The notes: generated by a model from the letters alone, not told the origin. A DNA stretch of 64,000 bases from Astropecten irregularis (GCA_963971285.1 OZ020256.1:9116541-9180540), one strand, 5' to 3'. Positions 22,130-33,767 are shown, numbered from the stretch's first letter. A program made the numbers and translations.

Positions 22130-22547
22130 TTTCACCGGCGTGGCCAGATTTCCGGGAGTAGCCTCCTGTCGACGGCGGCGAGACTTGCTCGCCTCCTGCC
22201 GGGGATTCATTACCCGGGCGTCTCCTGACCAAGGCGTCGACTGCCAATAGGCCATTCGCTTTTGCAGGTAGCGAATGCGTCTCTCCAGGCACTCGTTTTT
22301 CTCATACAGATCCTGTAGGAGGTCATCCTTATGTTAAGGTCGTTATTTGTCAAGTTTCCGTCTGCTCCTCTGGTGATAGTTGAGGTGATAGTTGTCTCTG
22401 CTCGAACCCTTGCAGAATCACTGCTACATGTGTCCGGTTTTCCAAGTGATTTATCCTTTGCAGTTTCCTCCTTGTCTCTGATGCTGCCCGCCAGAGAGCT
22501 TGTACCTTCCCCAATTGTTTGAGTTGTACACACAAAATAGTTTCCAA
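22130..22547 (-). other. Unassigned reading frames, possibly gag-like
   Basis: Minus-strand frames show a charged, coiled-coil-like stretch (LLQDLYEKNECLERRIRYLQ near 22325-22255) and a basic patch (SKSRRRRQEATPG). It could be the start of a retroelement gag or an unrelated relic; I do not recognise it. Confidence 0.3.
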
Positions 22548-22865
22548 AATGGCCAGGGACGCAACTAAAAGCCCCTACAGAAATCCAAGTGTAAATCCCA
22601 TTCCTTTCCAGACCCGACCGTGAATCTATCCAGCGGCAGTATCAAGCAAAGGTAATCCCTTCGCTGCCACCATTAATGTGACGGGAATCACGTCCGACGT
22701 AAGACGAGGGGCGTGCCGCACGAGACCGAAACCTCAGTGCAACCCACGCAAGGATGCGGCCGGGACGGGGGTCCGTTTGGCTGAAATTTGTATACTGTCT
22801 ACAAAAATGCCCGACACACCGCCGGAGAGGCTCCACGACCAGGTTACTGGACGAACGGGACAGAC

Positions 22866-23160
22866 GATGGGAAAGGGGGTGTACAATTAATGGGAATGAA
22901 TGTAAAAGGGGTCCAGTGAAATGTTATTCTGCTGGTTTAATAACCCACCACCACCACCGAGCGTGGTGGGTGGAACTCTGTATATGTATAACTCTGATGA
23001 CAATTAGCAATAATGGCCTCTCACTTGTAATTAAACTACTCGGCTCCAATAGCCTCTCGTTATAATGCCTTAATTGGCGCTTTCTTTAAGCGCCTGTAAT
23101 TAGCGATATTCCTTCTAGCGCCAGCTACGCGAGCAATCGCCTCCTATCGCTGGTTCAGCG
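22866..23160 (+). repeat. Possible Gypsy 3' LTR start
   Basis: The purine tract gatgggaaaggggg is followed directly by TGTACAATTAATGGGAATG, the usual order of polypurine tract and LTR start. The matching 5' LTR and the 3' edge were not found. Confidence 0.35.
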
Positions 23161-23162
23161 CT

Positions 23163-23570
23163 AGTACTATGTGGGCGGTCAGCCTCTATGCGTCTACGCC
23201 TCTGGTAGACGCTCCCTATGTGCGCTTCCTCTCTGGGCGGTCGCCTCTTGCGTCAACGCCACTTATGCTGCAGCTCTTAGCGCTCGTCCTATGTGGGCGG
23301 TCAGCCTCTATGCGTCTACGCCTCTGGTAGCCGCTCCCTATGTGCGCTTCCTCTCTGGGCGGTCGCCTCTTGCGTCAACGCCACTTATGCTGCAGCTCCT
23401 AGCGCTCGTGCTATGTGGGCGGTCAGCCTCTATGCGTCCACGCCTCTGGTAGACGCTCCCTATGTGCGCTTCCTCTCTGGGCGGTCGCCTCTTGCGTCAA
23501 CGCCACTTATGCTGCAGCTCCTAGCGCTCGTGCTATGTGGGCGGTCGCCTCTATGCGTCTACGCCTCTTA
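23163..23570. repeat. Tandem repeat, 122-bp unit, 3.3 copies
   Basis: Near-identical units start at about 23168, 23290 and 23412, plus a partial fourth. Each unit contains sub-repeats of gggcggtc followed by gcctct and tgcgtc. The period is not a multiple of three, so the open frames across it are not genes. Confidence 0.92.
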
Positions 23571-23576
23571 TAGTTG

Positions 23577-24270
23577 TTGTTGAGGAGGAAAGGGGAGATG
23601 AAAGAAGAAAGGAGGAACAGAAGAAAGGAAGACAGGTATGATGGGGAAAGAAAAATTGAGGTTGGCCGGTTGGTTTGGTTAGTTCTAGGCAAAGAGGTGG
23701 AAGGTAGGCAGATGGAACAGTGGGCAGACAGGCTGAGAAGAGCAAACGGACTTGTGTTAATTGGAAGAGTGGAATGGTAGGGTAATTTGACATACCACCC
23801 GCCTATAAGAGTATTATATATTGCAAAGGAAAGAGACAAAACCAACTTGTGGGCTGTTAAACTATCTTGCACATAGATCAATTGAACAAATCAAAATGCA
23901 TGCAAGAAAACCTTTCAAAGAACAATTTTTTTCCGTTGATAATATGCTGATCCCTAGGATTTTTCCCTTTTTATGGAGGATTCAAAGCATATTTTCCGTG
24001 CGTTATTGTGCAGCACTTCATCAGTCACCTTTTAGCATTTTTGTTGTCCTTTGACCAATCATAGATGCGAGATATAGTTGTTCCTTTTAAATGTTTTATT
24101 CCACATTAGAACTAATTGAAAAACTGTCATCCTGGTTATTTTTTAAAAATTATAAAGAAATGACAGGATCACTTTGGTTCAACTTGTATTTAATCCCCGG
24201 AGGTTGGTGTACTTAACGGTACAATACATGATTGGTAAAGGTCACAGGACAGCACCCATACTTTTGTCTG
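23577..24270. other. No gene seen; purine-rich start
   Basis: A purine-rich stretch (23580-23650) is followed by AT-rich sequence without recognisable coding or element ends. Confidence 0.5.
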
Positions 24271-24279
24271 ATCAAACAT

Positions 24280-24480
24280 GTACATGAAATGATAAACCTC
24301 TGAAAATTTGTGCTTAAACGGACATCTGAGTCACGAGAAAATAGCGAAAACCCGACTAAATAAATATATATGTTTTCTTATAAAACACGAAGAATGGTTT
24401 TGATTTTACCCCGAGATCAAAACTTTTTCGGTCTTTGTTTTACTAATTTCTGGATAAATATGGGCCTACAGCATATTTTT
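24280..24480 (-). repeat. Dispersed repeat, inverted relative of 56620-56790
   Basis: The complement of gttttgattttaccccgaga, cggtctttgttttacta and ggacatctgagtcacgagaa recurs at 56620-56790. A weaker relative may lie near 54480. Confidence 0.65.
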
Positions 24481-24929
24481 CTACCAGCACCATCTTCATA
24501 CATGAGTGACTGAAAGGGGATAACTAAAACAACTCAAGCGAGGGTGTCCATTATGTTTGTTCTAAAAATCGTTCGGACGAACGATCTTTGGAAATGACAC
24601 TAAATCTTGATTTCCTTGAAAAACCCAGCATCTGATGAACCAAGATTTCTCATGATGACTGTTTGCACTGTTTACGAAATGTTGAGTCCATTTTCTGTCT
24701 CAAACTCAATAATTTTGGAGGCCTTGCAAATCTTATACGCTCCCTTTAACTGTTTCTCTTGCAATACTTCAAGCAAATTCTGCAAATTTTGTTCCTCCAA
24801 CTGTCTGACGGAAATCTCTTGGCCTGGGTGCAACTTAGCTCGAACAATTTTGTCCTTTTTTGGGGTTTGTAAGGGATGGTGTAGGAAAAAGGATAATTGG
24901 GAATAGTGCAATTGTTGTAGTCGGGTACC

Positions 24930-25490
24930 AAAAGTTTTCCGAGTACACACAGTGCCGAGTACGGGCCAAGTCCGAGTACAAAGACATCGAGTACATCCCG
25001 AGTACATTTAAAACCAGAACATTACACCATGCGCCCATTCGAGAATGTGACGCGTTTCGGCGTTTGTGTATACATGTGCACAACCTCTGCCCCACATACG
25101 ATCTTTCCTTACCTTGTTGGTTAGAAAATGAAGCATATGATGAACGCGGTCCATAAAAAGGAGGTTGCAATATATTTCGCTGGTATTTTCGCAGTGTTCC
25201 GTAGGAATAGGACGATACAAAATGCGCTGCATAGAGTCGATAATGCAATACATTCATCATTATTTTAATAAGTTTATATTAGTATCGAAAAAAAAAAAAA
25301 ATTAATCCGAATTTTATTTAGAGTACTTGCACCTTGGATCGAGTTTATCGAGAACAATATTTTTCGATTACGGGCCGAGTATTTGGCGTTTTTTTCCCCG
25401 AGTATACTTATGACCAAGTACGGGCCAAGTACTTATTGGTACTCGAGTTGTACTCGAGATCGAGTTCGAGTTCGAGTACGAGTACTATTA
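24930..25490. repeat. CGAGTAC-rich element, decayed
   Basis: Both ends (24940-25010 and 25320-25490) are packed with variants of gagtac/cgagta, with an unrelated middle. It resembles the better preserved hAT element at 30293-30860, but clear ends and duplication were not found. Confidence 0.5.
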
Positions 25491-25807
25491 AGTGCCATTA
25501 TTTAAAGAGTGCACTTTTGAGAGAAGAATGACGTTTTTGTAGGTAGAATGGCGGACGAAGAGCAAAGACGGAGCTGTGGTTTTTGCGATCGGCAGTATCG
25601 ATATTAACGAGATATCGATACATGTATGTGCTTAGCCACGGTTAAGAAGTTTCTGTTTGAAAAATTCAACCTTTTCCACAAAATCCCTTTCATGTTTGCA
25701 AATACGTTTATATCTCGTCACTTCACCCTCAATGACACCGCCAAAATACAGAAAGTGAGCAAGATATTGAAAGGTGTGTTTTCCTGGTCTAAACCTTGGG
25801 TATCCAG

Positions 25808-25952
25808 CCTCCCTTCTTTACCTCCATCTTTCTTTCCCCATCCCTCCCCCCTCCCCTCGACCCCCCCTTTCTTCATTCATCTCCCCCTTTCCTTCTCCCC
25901 CCTCCCCCCCCCCCCCCCACACACACACCCCTATCCCAACCACCATACCACT
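25808..25952. repeat. Polypyrimidine tract with C run and CA microsatellite
   Basis: About 110 bases of almost pure C/T, then a C run and (AC)n. It is low complexity and not coding. Confidence 0.9.
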
Positions 25953-26492
25953 TTCTGGTAGAACTATAAACTATGCCCTCTCCAAAATATAAGCAAAAAC
26001 TAAAATGTCTCTCTTCCTTTACCGTCAAATTGATTATCTTATGGTCAGACGATTGGGTGTTGCCTCTCTTGGCTATACATGTACGATTTTACTCTTCCTT
26101 TACACACACAAACATTGTTGTGTCAATCGCAATACCGGATACATGCAGATGGTACTCAGGACAATAACTGATACGGTAACTCGCCGCGGGGAGATAGCAA
26201 CTCAATTTTTGTTGCAGGTGGCCCTTATACTCTTCCGTACATAGTGTCCACTCACGCATTTTTATGATGACGCGGGCACGTGGCGCACGATTTATTCCTG
26301 AAACACGGAGCTAATAGAATGTTCGAGTTCTTTTGCTTATGATTAGATTTCCAGCTTCCCAGATTTCTAATCATTGGCGGCCGTGTATAATGTTATTATA
26401 CTGAAGCGACCATCCGCAGTTTCTTGTTTTAATCAAAAGAGGGCGCCACAAAGATTATTCAGAAAAAAATCATGCTACAAGTATAAAAAAAA

Positions 26493-27856
26493 ACTAGAGG
26501 TTGTGTCTGTTGAAAACAGAACACATGGCTTTTCCGCATATGATATAGAATATTTTCATTTTAAAGACACATCGCTGTTGTTGTTTGATTCAGCAAATAA
26601 ATGATATCGTCTTCGGGAAATGATTTCTCGTTTTAATCAAAAGAGGGCGTTATTCAAAACCGTGCGCTCGGAAAAGTTAATCCTGCATTACGGGTGCAGC
26701 CAAGTAAATACATGTAGTGGCAAAATGGGTCCGCCGAGCTCATGAATGAAAGTTAAGCACTCAATTTATTTGAAATAAGAGAGTTGTGAGAGCTATGAAA
26801 ATGAAGGATTGAAGAAATATGGCACTGGACCTCCTGTCCGGTGTCTGGGCTTCCGTTTGTGACCATTTTTGATGCAATTGGGTGAGAAAGTGGGTCTATT
26901 TCAGCCGCTTTGCAGAGGGATGTTTTTTTTTTAATGGCTTCTTTGACTGGAGTGATCCGTACCTTGTTTTAGGGGTGGTCAGCTGAGAATGAGTATAACT
27001 CAAAAATTCAACGGTCACCCTACCATAAAATGAAAAGAAAATGAAAGGTTACATGTTCATCATCATTTTTCTGTGCTACTTCAACAGCTGTGGGAGTTCT
27101 GTATATTTTTTTTACGATTTTTGAAGTTTGAGGATTTATCACTGTTGTCCACGGGAGTTTATTTACTTGGGTGCAACCTTACGTACTGGAAACGGTATAA
27201 GTAGGTTGCTGCGCGTGCGCGGTTGTCTGGTCAAAACACGGCTCAAAATCAGCATTTGCGCTGCTTTGCTGGCAACTATGATAAGGAAGTAAATGAAAAA
27301 AACGGCATATATAATCAAGGCAATCAAACATCTGAACGCGCCTTGTAGTTATGTTGTTTAAATCGTATGTTTTATTTAATGACCAATATTTTCACGTACA
27401 GAGCAACCTACATCGAGAGCATTTCGATTAAGATTTGGTGCTGGTATTTAATGATATATAAAAGGAATTACGTGCAAACTTTGGCAAGTGCAAACGACGT
27501 TTTGTATCACGCAATCGGACATGTGCATTGTATGTTACAAACAGTGAATTGCGTACGTAGGCCTACATGTACACTGTACATAGTGTATGGGGAATTGATC
27601 GAGCTTTATGTTGAGTACAACGACCATGTTCACGTAATCTGTGTACAAAGTGAACGGGCTAGTTTGATAATTAAAAAAATCATATCAAATCAAGTTTTGA
27701 CGTCATGATGACGAAAAGTTTCGGGGAACAACTACCCTATACGGACTTCATTCAGACCAAGTTTGGTTAAGATCGGCTGTTTTAAAGTGACCAAAGTGCC
27801 GCGGACAAAAATCTGTGTACAAAGTCTATGGGCCGCAGAACAAACTCAAAAAAAAT
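26493..27856 (+). mobile_element. Helentron-like element alpha-0 (left end and tail)
   Basis: The left end has the family signature ACTAGA, then a small hairpin (tgtctgttgaaaacagaaca), then GGCTTTTCCGC (26493-26540). The tail (27695-27850: gacgtcatgatgacgaaaag, accaagtttggttaagatc, ctgtgtacaaagtctatggg) is shared with the other alpha copies. The next copy begins immediately. The middle (26600-27650) is not recognised and shows no gene. Confidence 0.55.
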
Positions 27857-28430
27857 ACTAGAGTTTATGGCTGTTTGAAACAGCACATAAGGCTTTTCCG
27901 CATATGATATAAATAGCTTGTCAATCAGAATTGTGTCATTAGAAAGACCTTCCCTAACATTGACATTTGGCGAAAGAATCATGATTGTAGCTTTTCTACT
28001 TTTAAATGACAAGCTACTTCCTGTTTGACCGGAAGTAGAGGTCACAGAGGTCAAGTAATGTGTCACAAAGAATTACCTTGCCTAACAATCACTTTTGGTG
28101 AAAGAATCAACCTAATATCTCAAACCGTTGATTTTTTGTTGATTTTTAAAGATTTTGATTATTAAATTCAAATCGCTGGTCACATGACACCTGATGACGT
28201 CATGATGACGTAATTTACGCGGGCACATCTATGCTATATGGACTTTATTTAGACCAAGTTTGGTTAAGATTGATTGTTTTAAAGTGACCAAAGTGGAGCG
28301 TAGAACAATCGTGTACAAATTCTCATAGACTTGAGGAGAAGAAAAAGAAGAAGAAGAAGAAGAAGAAAAAAAAAAAAATCAGAACAAACGCAATACCTTT
28401 TCCGATTAAAATCGAAAAAGCCAAAAAAAA
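27857..28430 (+). mobile_element. Helentron-like element alpha-1, complete with 3' hairpin
   Basis: Left end: ACTAGAGTTTATGG, hairpin GGCTGTTTGAAACAGC, then GGCTTTTCCGC. Next come one full and one partial 128-bp unit (caaagtgatt/ttaggcaagg region 27940-28120), the shared tail, an (AAG)n microsatellite, and a 3' hairpin with arms CTTTTCCG/CGAAAAAG (28396-28422). The hairpin arm complements the subterminal GGCTTTTCCG of the left end. No flanking duplication. This matches non-autonomous Helentron/HINE or pearl-type architecture; the assignment is inference. Confidence 0.65.
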
Positions 28431-28431
28431 G

Positions 28432-28575
28432 AAAATGTGCGCAGATTTGTGGTGTCCGATGCATCGCACGTCATTTTAATGCATGTGCAAAAGGTGCAAA
28501 CCGTGCAAACATCGCCCATCACAAAATATGCGCAGATATTTATGAATTTGTGATGTACGATGTATCAAAAATCAC
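28432..28575. mobile_element. Fragment related to element K
   Basis: The bases gcgcagatttgtggtgtccg through tatttatgaatttgtgatgt match, in reverse orientation, the interior of element K (32250-32410). It lies between two alpha elements. Confidence 0.6.
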
Positions 28576-28589
28576 AAATGTGACACAAA

Positions 28590-29240
28590 TACAATCATGA
28601 TTCTTTCACAAAATATCAATGTTAGGCGAGATCTTTCTTTGTGACACATTACTTGACCTCTGTGACCTATACTTCCGGTCAAACAGGAAGTAGCTCCTCA
28701 TTTAAAAGTGGTAAGAGCTAGGATCATGATTCTTTCACCAAAATTGAATGTTAGGCAAGGTCTTTCTTTGTGACACATTGCTTGACCTCGGTGACCTTTA
28801 CTTCCGGTCAAACCGGAAGTTGCTCCTCATTTAAAAGTGGTAAGAGCTAGGATCATGATTCTTTCACTAAATATCATTGTTAGGCAAGATCTTTCTTCGT
28901 GACACATTGCTTGACCTCTGTGACCTCTACTTCCGGTCAAACCGGAAGTTGCTCCTCATTTAAAAGTGGTAAGAGCTACGATCATGATTCTTTCACTAAA
29001 TATCAATCTTAGGCGAGATCTTTCTTTGTGACACATTGCTTGACCTCTGTGACCTCTACTTCCGGTCAAACCGGAAGTTGCTCCTCATTTAAAAGTGGTA
29101 AGAGCTACAATCATGATTCTTTCGCCAAATGTCAATGTAAGGGAAGGTCTTTCTAATGACACAATTCTGATTGACAAGCAATTTATATATCATATGCGGA
29201 AAAGCCTTATGTGCTGTTTCAAACAGCCATAAACTCTAGT
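28590..29240 (-). mobile_element. Helentron-like element alpha, reverse orientation, about 4.5 repeat units
   Basis: On the minus strand it starts with ACTAGAGTTTATGGCTG at 29240 and mirrors the first 200 bases of alpha-1. It then runs through four to five 128-bp units, each with gatcatgattctttcac, a DR3-like gtgacctctacttcc block and the acttccggtcaaa motif. The 3' hairpin is not present at 28590. Confidence 0.72.
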
Positions 29241-29249
29241 TTAGATTTT

Positions 29250-29396
29250 GATCGCAACTTCAAAACGAGGCACTTCCACGCATGCGCACTATTCAAAATG
29301 TTAACCCATCCATTGTCGAAGACAATACACGGGTTTACACTTCGACGGTTTTGATCGCAACTTCAAAGCGAGGCACTATCACGCATGCGCACTTTT
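29250..29396. repeat. Direct duplication of about 45 bp
   Basis: gatcgcaacttcaaaacgag plus gcactt...cacgcatgcgcact occurs at 29251 and again at about 29352. Just after it (29416-29450) is a right-end fragment of a K-like element (gtgtcatgtgtcatggcgac). Confidence 0.75.
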
Positions 29397-29484
29397 CGGA
29401 ATGTAAACACGTGTATTGCCCAAAAGTGTCATGTGTCATGGCGACCACCGCATTTCGCACTGGGTAGGTACGAAACCACACTAT

Positions 29485-29612
29485 GGGTGCATTCGTTTAG
29501 CTAACACGGGTCAGCCCTTACTGGGAATGGTTGTGCTATACTGCACAAAACAAGCAGAGAATGGGGACGAGGTTGACTGGTGTCGACCCGGGGGAGCTAA
29601 ACGAATGAACCC
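29485..29612. mobile_element. Miniature inverted-repeat element, GGGTGCATTCG ends
   Basis: Left end GGGTGCATTCGTTTAGCT, right end AGCTAAACGAATGAACCC, 128 bp. A right-end copy of the same family is at 61312-61354 (agctaaacgaatgcaccc). Non-coding. Confidence 0.72.
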
Positions 29613-29631
29613 ATGCGTTAGCATTATAATA

Positions 29632-29726
29632 GGCACGTTCTCACACACCAAAAAAGCGCGACTATTTGGTTCGAGATTTGCAGCGCGACCCAAAAAGTAG
29701 CGCTTTTTGGTGTATGAGAACGTGCC
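29632..29726. mobile_element. Miniature inverted-repeat element, 95 bp, TA target
   Basis: The ends GGCACGTTCTCACACACCAA and the near-perfect complement (ttggtgtatgagaacgtgcc) are flanked by TA on both sides. A decayed relative is at 1339-1422. Confidence 0.8.
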
Positions 29727-30292
29727 TAATGTGTACAAAAAAGGAGACAGCACACATTGCACAATACGCGTAGGGTACGTAGGCCTACGTGATTCCGACA
29801 GTTTGCAACGCGTTGGACAATCACAATGCACGGAATTTGTCGACCCTTTTCAGACGCGCATTTAGTCGACCAATAGCGTTCCGCACTTCCGCTAAAAATA
29901 GCACCGGATCTCAGACATTGCAACCATGCAAACGGGTGTGCGTGTGTGTGCGTGCGTGTACACTACGTGTGTGAGACAACGTTTGTCTAACATCCGGGAA
30001 TTTTGTGACGTCATTAGTGCGGAGCGATTATTATTGGCGCATGGCCAACATAAAACATGCCCGAATAAAACATGCAGAGCCAATACGGGCATTTCCCCCA
30101 CTCCCTCCAACATATGCAAAGCTATAAAATAAAGTATCTGCATATTATATTTACCAATAATATTGCTCGACTACAAAGTTTACAAAGTGTACATGAATTT
30201 GCAGTAGTTAATTGCAAGCAGCGTTTGCGCTTTTGTAGTCTATTTTTGAACATTCGATTTTCAGTTATACAGTACAGTGTACGTCAAAATAT
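29727..30292. other. No gene seen
   Basis: Only short frames and a (GT)n-like patch near 29935-29970. No recognisable SLC6 5' exon was found here. Confidence 0.45.
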
Positions 30293-30860
30293 CAGTGTTG
30301 GAGTCGAGTCCTCAAATCCGAGTACAGAGTAGGCCTACTCCGAGTACTTCAGGGTCCGAGTACTGGGGGGGGGGGGTGGTTACGAGTACATTGCTGGCGA
30401 GTCTGAGTCCAGGGTATTTGAGTACGAGTATTTTATTTTAAGGTCGAGTAGGCCTACAGGGCGGAGTCCAAAGTTGAGTCCACATCTGAGTACATGCACC
30501 AACGCACAGTGCCAAAAATGCACTTAGTTTGAAAAAGATGTTTAAAGTTGGGCATGGACGTTGTGTCACTCTTCTCAGAAATTCTTGTTTTACAAACCTT
30601 GCAAATGACACTGCGCTGCTTACTCCATTTGATACTAAACTCCCAATGATCTTCATATTTCCATTGTATAATTTATCGGAAATCACCAACAAATAATTAT
30701 TAAACAGCAAAAAAAATTAATTTGCACTAAATGGTCGAGTACTCCCAGAATTTGAGTACACTAAGTCAACTACGGGCCAAGTACATTTTATTTTCGAGTA
30801 ATTTTAATCAAGTACGGGCCTAGTATTTGCACTTACTCGAGTACGAGTACTCCAAGACTG
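30293..30860. mobile_element. Non-autonomous hAT element with GAGTAC-rich ends
   Basis: It is flanked by a perfect 8-base duplication CAAAATAT (30285-30292, 30861-30868). The ends are CAGTGTTGGAGTCGAG and, on the complement, CAGTCTTGGAGTACTCG. Both ends are filled with variants of gagtac/gagtcc. The 568-bp copy has no coding capacity. Its right edge is 86 bp before the first recognised SLC6 exon. Confidence 0.88.
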
Positions 30861-30946
30861 CAAAATATTGCTTTTTCATGGAAAAAACCAATTATTTAGG
30901 ATTATGCTTTTACATGTGGATTTATACTTTTGTTCAACTTCAACAG

Positions 30947-31133
30947 AAGGTACCCCAAAATTCCTGTACATCCAATGGTGCAGCGGAAGCTATCACTGAT
31001 GGCGGCAAAGAAACAGAAGAGAAGAGGGATAAATGGGGAAGCCAGCTGGACTTCATTTTGTCTTGCATCGGCTTTGCTGTAGGACTTGGCAATGTGTGGC
31101 GATTTCCATACCTGTGCTATGAAAATGGAGGAG
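30947..31133 (+). CDS. SLC6 transporter exon 1 of those seen: N-terminal tail end and TM1
   Basis: SLC6 proteins sit in the plasma membrane and use Na+ and Cl- gradients to import neurotransmitters or amino acids. This exon follows the acceptor ttcaacttcaacag and ends at GAG/gtaggc in phase 1. It encodes a short cytosolic stretch ([13 protein letters not shown]) and TM1, [20 protein letters not shown], then [14 protein letters not shown] is the family's unwound Na+/substrate site. The glycine in AVGLGN (aspartate in monoamine transporters) marks an amino-acid-type member. By eye, the later exons are nearest to glycine/proline transporters. No start codon or N-terminal exon was found; the reading frame is open upstream but reads into repeat-like sequence. 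The intron that follows is 19 kb and full of transposons. Confidence 0.93.
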
Positions 31134-31841
31134 GTAGGCTAAAATCTTTATAACTGCTTACACTTCTGTTACTACATTTCTACAAAGGTCCATTAATGCC
31201 ACCAATATTAACATGTATAATTATATTGAGACAAGTATAATAATGTGTTGAAAAACTATATTTAGAAACAGGAAGTCTACATTTAGTTCAGCCGAAAAAA
31301 GTGAAGTGCCTGTTAAAAAAGTGAAGTTTATATTTAAAACTATTTTTCGGAAGTATATATTTACAGTACGTTGAGTCGTCATTACGAGATAATTAGAACT
31401 AACAGTAGGGCCTGTTATGTTAAGTCGTAATTGCGAAATAATTACTTGATGATTATACAAAAGAGCCGCATCATCTTTGAGTAATCCCCCATGTAGTGTT
31501 TCTCGTGTTGTTGCATTGTTAATGTTGCGGTATCTTAAATAATCCTTGGAGTTGGTATTGGTATGTGAGTGATTTCATTTCACGGTTTCTGACGGCTAAA
31601 CGAACAAAGTTAATTGACTATTATAATATAGGGTTTCCCGGTCATTTTCGGCAAATGAGCGGACAATTTAAACGCTGCTTCATTCCATTCCGCGTGAAAC
31701 TTCAAGGCACCTCCAAATAGTCATTCGATTTCATTTTATGTGCAGGCGATTAAATAGAATCGCCTTTCAATTAAAAATTCTATTCGAACAGCATTAAAAT
31801 TCGCAACGGCTTTTAATGTTGTTAACACTGTATTACCTCAT
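31134..31841. other. Start of large SLC6 intron, no feature recognised
   Basis: AT-rich intron sequence. No coding or element signature stands out before the repeat at 31842. Confidence 0.5.
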
Positions 31842-32776
31842 CCCGGGCCCGGCCTACCAAAGGCCGTGGGTCCCAACAGCCCCGACACGGTCACCCAATT
31901 CCTCGTATCCATGGAACCTCTGCTCCACAGAGAGGAACAGATATACAATAATAATAACAGTCGATATTCTGCAGGTTTTTATTTTATCTGTATGTTTAAC
32001 TAAAAACATAAACCCTAACCCTATAACCCCAAGCATAGCCCAAACCTTAACACTAACCCTGTCCCTAACCATATAAGTTGATATAACACTAGCCCTAACC
32101 CTATAACCCTAGCCCTAACCCTAGCGTGGTTTCGTATCCAGTTCAAAATGCGGTGGGCGCTATGACACATGACACAATGGGGCGCGCATTACATTACTCA
32201 CAGTGTGAAATTAACTATGTATATCATGCGCAAGACGGCAAAGGGTGGCGCAGGAGGAACATCGAACATCAGAAATATCTTCGCACGTGATGTTTATGTG
32301 ATTGTCATACATCACAAATTCACAAATATCTGCAGCTTCGTTATGCAATGTTTGCACGTGCATTATAATGACGTATAACAATACATCGTGCAACACAAAT
32401 CTGCAAATAGTGGCATGATTTTTTCTGATTTTTTCAGCACCGTCAGCTGCCGCGAACAGCGCAATAACGGTATGCAGTTAGTGGTTGTTATTCACCCTTA
32501 ATGTCATGTGTCATGGCGGCCACAAAAATGCGTAGGCCTTAAGGAACCCTAACCCGGACCCTAACCCTAACACTATATGGCATAATATTGTTATGATCAG
32601 CGCTGAAAAAAATGCGCATAAGCCTATGGGATTTTTGTTGGAAAAAGTCTGAAAAACTAAAAACTGAAGGGCCCGATCACGCCATATGCAACTGATTAAT
32701 TAATGAAAAATAAACAACAGTAAAAACCAGTGGTTCAGTAATTTATGTATAGGCATGTACCTATGTTCACGCCTAA
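31842..32776. repeat. Repeat family Y, copy 1, with degenerate CCCTAA tracts
   Basis: It starts cccgggcccggcctaccaaa and includes cagccccgacacggtcaccc, two blocks of degenerate CCCTAA (32010-32130, 32545-32575), and ends gaagggcccgatcac ... ggttcagtaattt. A second copy (46188-46290 plus 49551-49882) in the same intron shares all of these blocks. Element K is inserted between the two CCCTAA blocks in this copy. The element type is unknown. Confidence 0.75.
32153..32524. mobile_element. Element K: inverted-repeat element with 8-bp duplication
   Basis: The ends are GTGGGCGCTATGACACATGA and the complement side tcatgtgtcatggcggccac. A perfect 8-base duplication AAAATGCG (32145-32152, 32525-32532) flanks it. 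Copy 2 of the host repeat lacks it. Fragments of the family occur at 28432-28575 and 29416-29450. Non-coding; hAT- or Mutator-like by duplication length. Confidence 0.82.
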
Positions 32777-32932
32777 ACATGCAGCCTGAAATAACTCAAT
32801 TTGTTACGCAGCGTCAACAGACTGACGTTCACGAAATAAAAACTATTTGGTTCCCTCGACCGAAATTATTTAAAAACAAAGGCTATAAAGGGCTAGGGAC
32901 TCTATTCGTACTACAGACATAAATAACTCGAT

Positions 32933-33153
32933 GGGCCTTTACTAAATAAGGCTTGAGGCTAGGCTTGGGATTTATTTTGCCACTACCATTTTGTGTCCTA
33001 AGTGAAATGAAGGGCTTGAAATACATGGCGAAGCTGGAGCTTTTCTTCAGCTTCATCATGTGGCACAATCCCTTCGTTTCATTTTGTGGGCTTCAAATGG
33101 CGGTAGGGAAATAAGTCCCAAGCCTAGCCTCAAGCCAAATTTCGTAAAGGCCC
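32933..33153. mobile_element. Foldback miniature element, GGGCCTTTAC ends
   Basis: The arms are about 80 bases: GGGCCTTTACTAAATAAGGC with gaggctaggcttggga on the left, and their complement ending GTAAAGGCCC on the right. 221 bp, non-coding. The duplication was not resolved. Confidence 0.78.
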
Positions 33154-33767
33154 TATGATTCGTACCTAGACGACTCGAGCGCCTGACCGCGAGCGCCCTC
33201 TCTTGGTGAATACTAGAGAGTCAAAAGTCTCCCATACTGGGTGAGTCCACAAGAAGACGGAGATTGGCGATGTTTTTAAAAATAAAATAATGACACTCAA
33301 AAGTTCAGTAAAGCATAATCTAACAAGCACTCTCTCCTGCTTATTAGAAATAAAGGAGAATGGAACAAATTGTTCATTCCTAGGAGGACTTATGTCTACT
33401 TTAATAAAGCTATTCATTGTTCAAGTTGTCCATGGAATATATACATGTACATGTACTTGACAAACAAATTATATAAAGTAATCTTACTACCCTTTGCTAC
33501 TTACTCATATGTTTAGATTCAGTCAAGCCCTGTGTTCGTTTTCCATTAAAACGTATGATATCACTTTTATTTTGATCTATATTCAATATTGTATTGCTGT
33601 GATCTCCACATACATTAGAATGAAACAAGAACAGAAAAACAGACAGACAACCCGACTGGGAGATAAAATAGAATAAAATAAAATTAATTCATAAAAAGGA
33701 AAGATTATCTAGGTGTACAGTGTACGCCGTGACTTGAAAACTAGGAAATTTGACAGAGTAAAAAAAA
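33154..33767. other. Intron sequence, no feature recognised
   Basis: AT-rich, with a short tacatgtacatgt run near 33440. Confidence 0.45.

Noticed and set aside
23171-23583. Repetitive protein of about 95 residues
   Set aside because: The 122-bp period is not a multiple of three, so the frame shifts with each unit.
26600-27650. Upstream SLC6 exons or promoter
   Set aside because: No SLC6 N-terminal words, CpG-rich stretch or splice-bounded frame could be supported.
28185-28225. CTGATGA...GAAA words in the Helentron-like tails, resembling a hammerhead ribozyme core (also near 34855 and 35755)
   Set aside because: Between CTGATGA and GAAA the stem cannot be closed without an extra base or loss of the required G, and no matching cleavage stem was found. 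The words follow from the repeated TGACGTCATGATGACG sequence.
32010-32130. Telomere or chromosome end
   Set aside because: The CCCTAA tracts are degenerate, short, internal to a dispersed repeat and flanked by gene introns.
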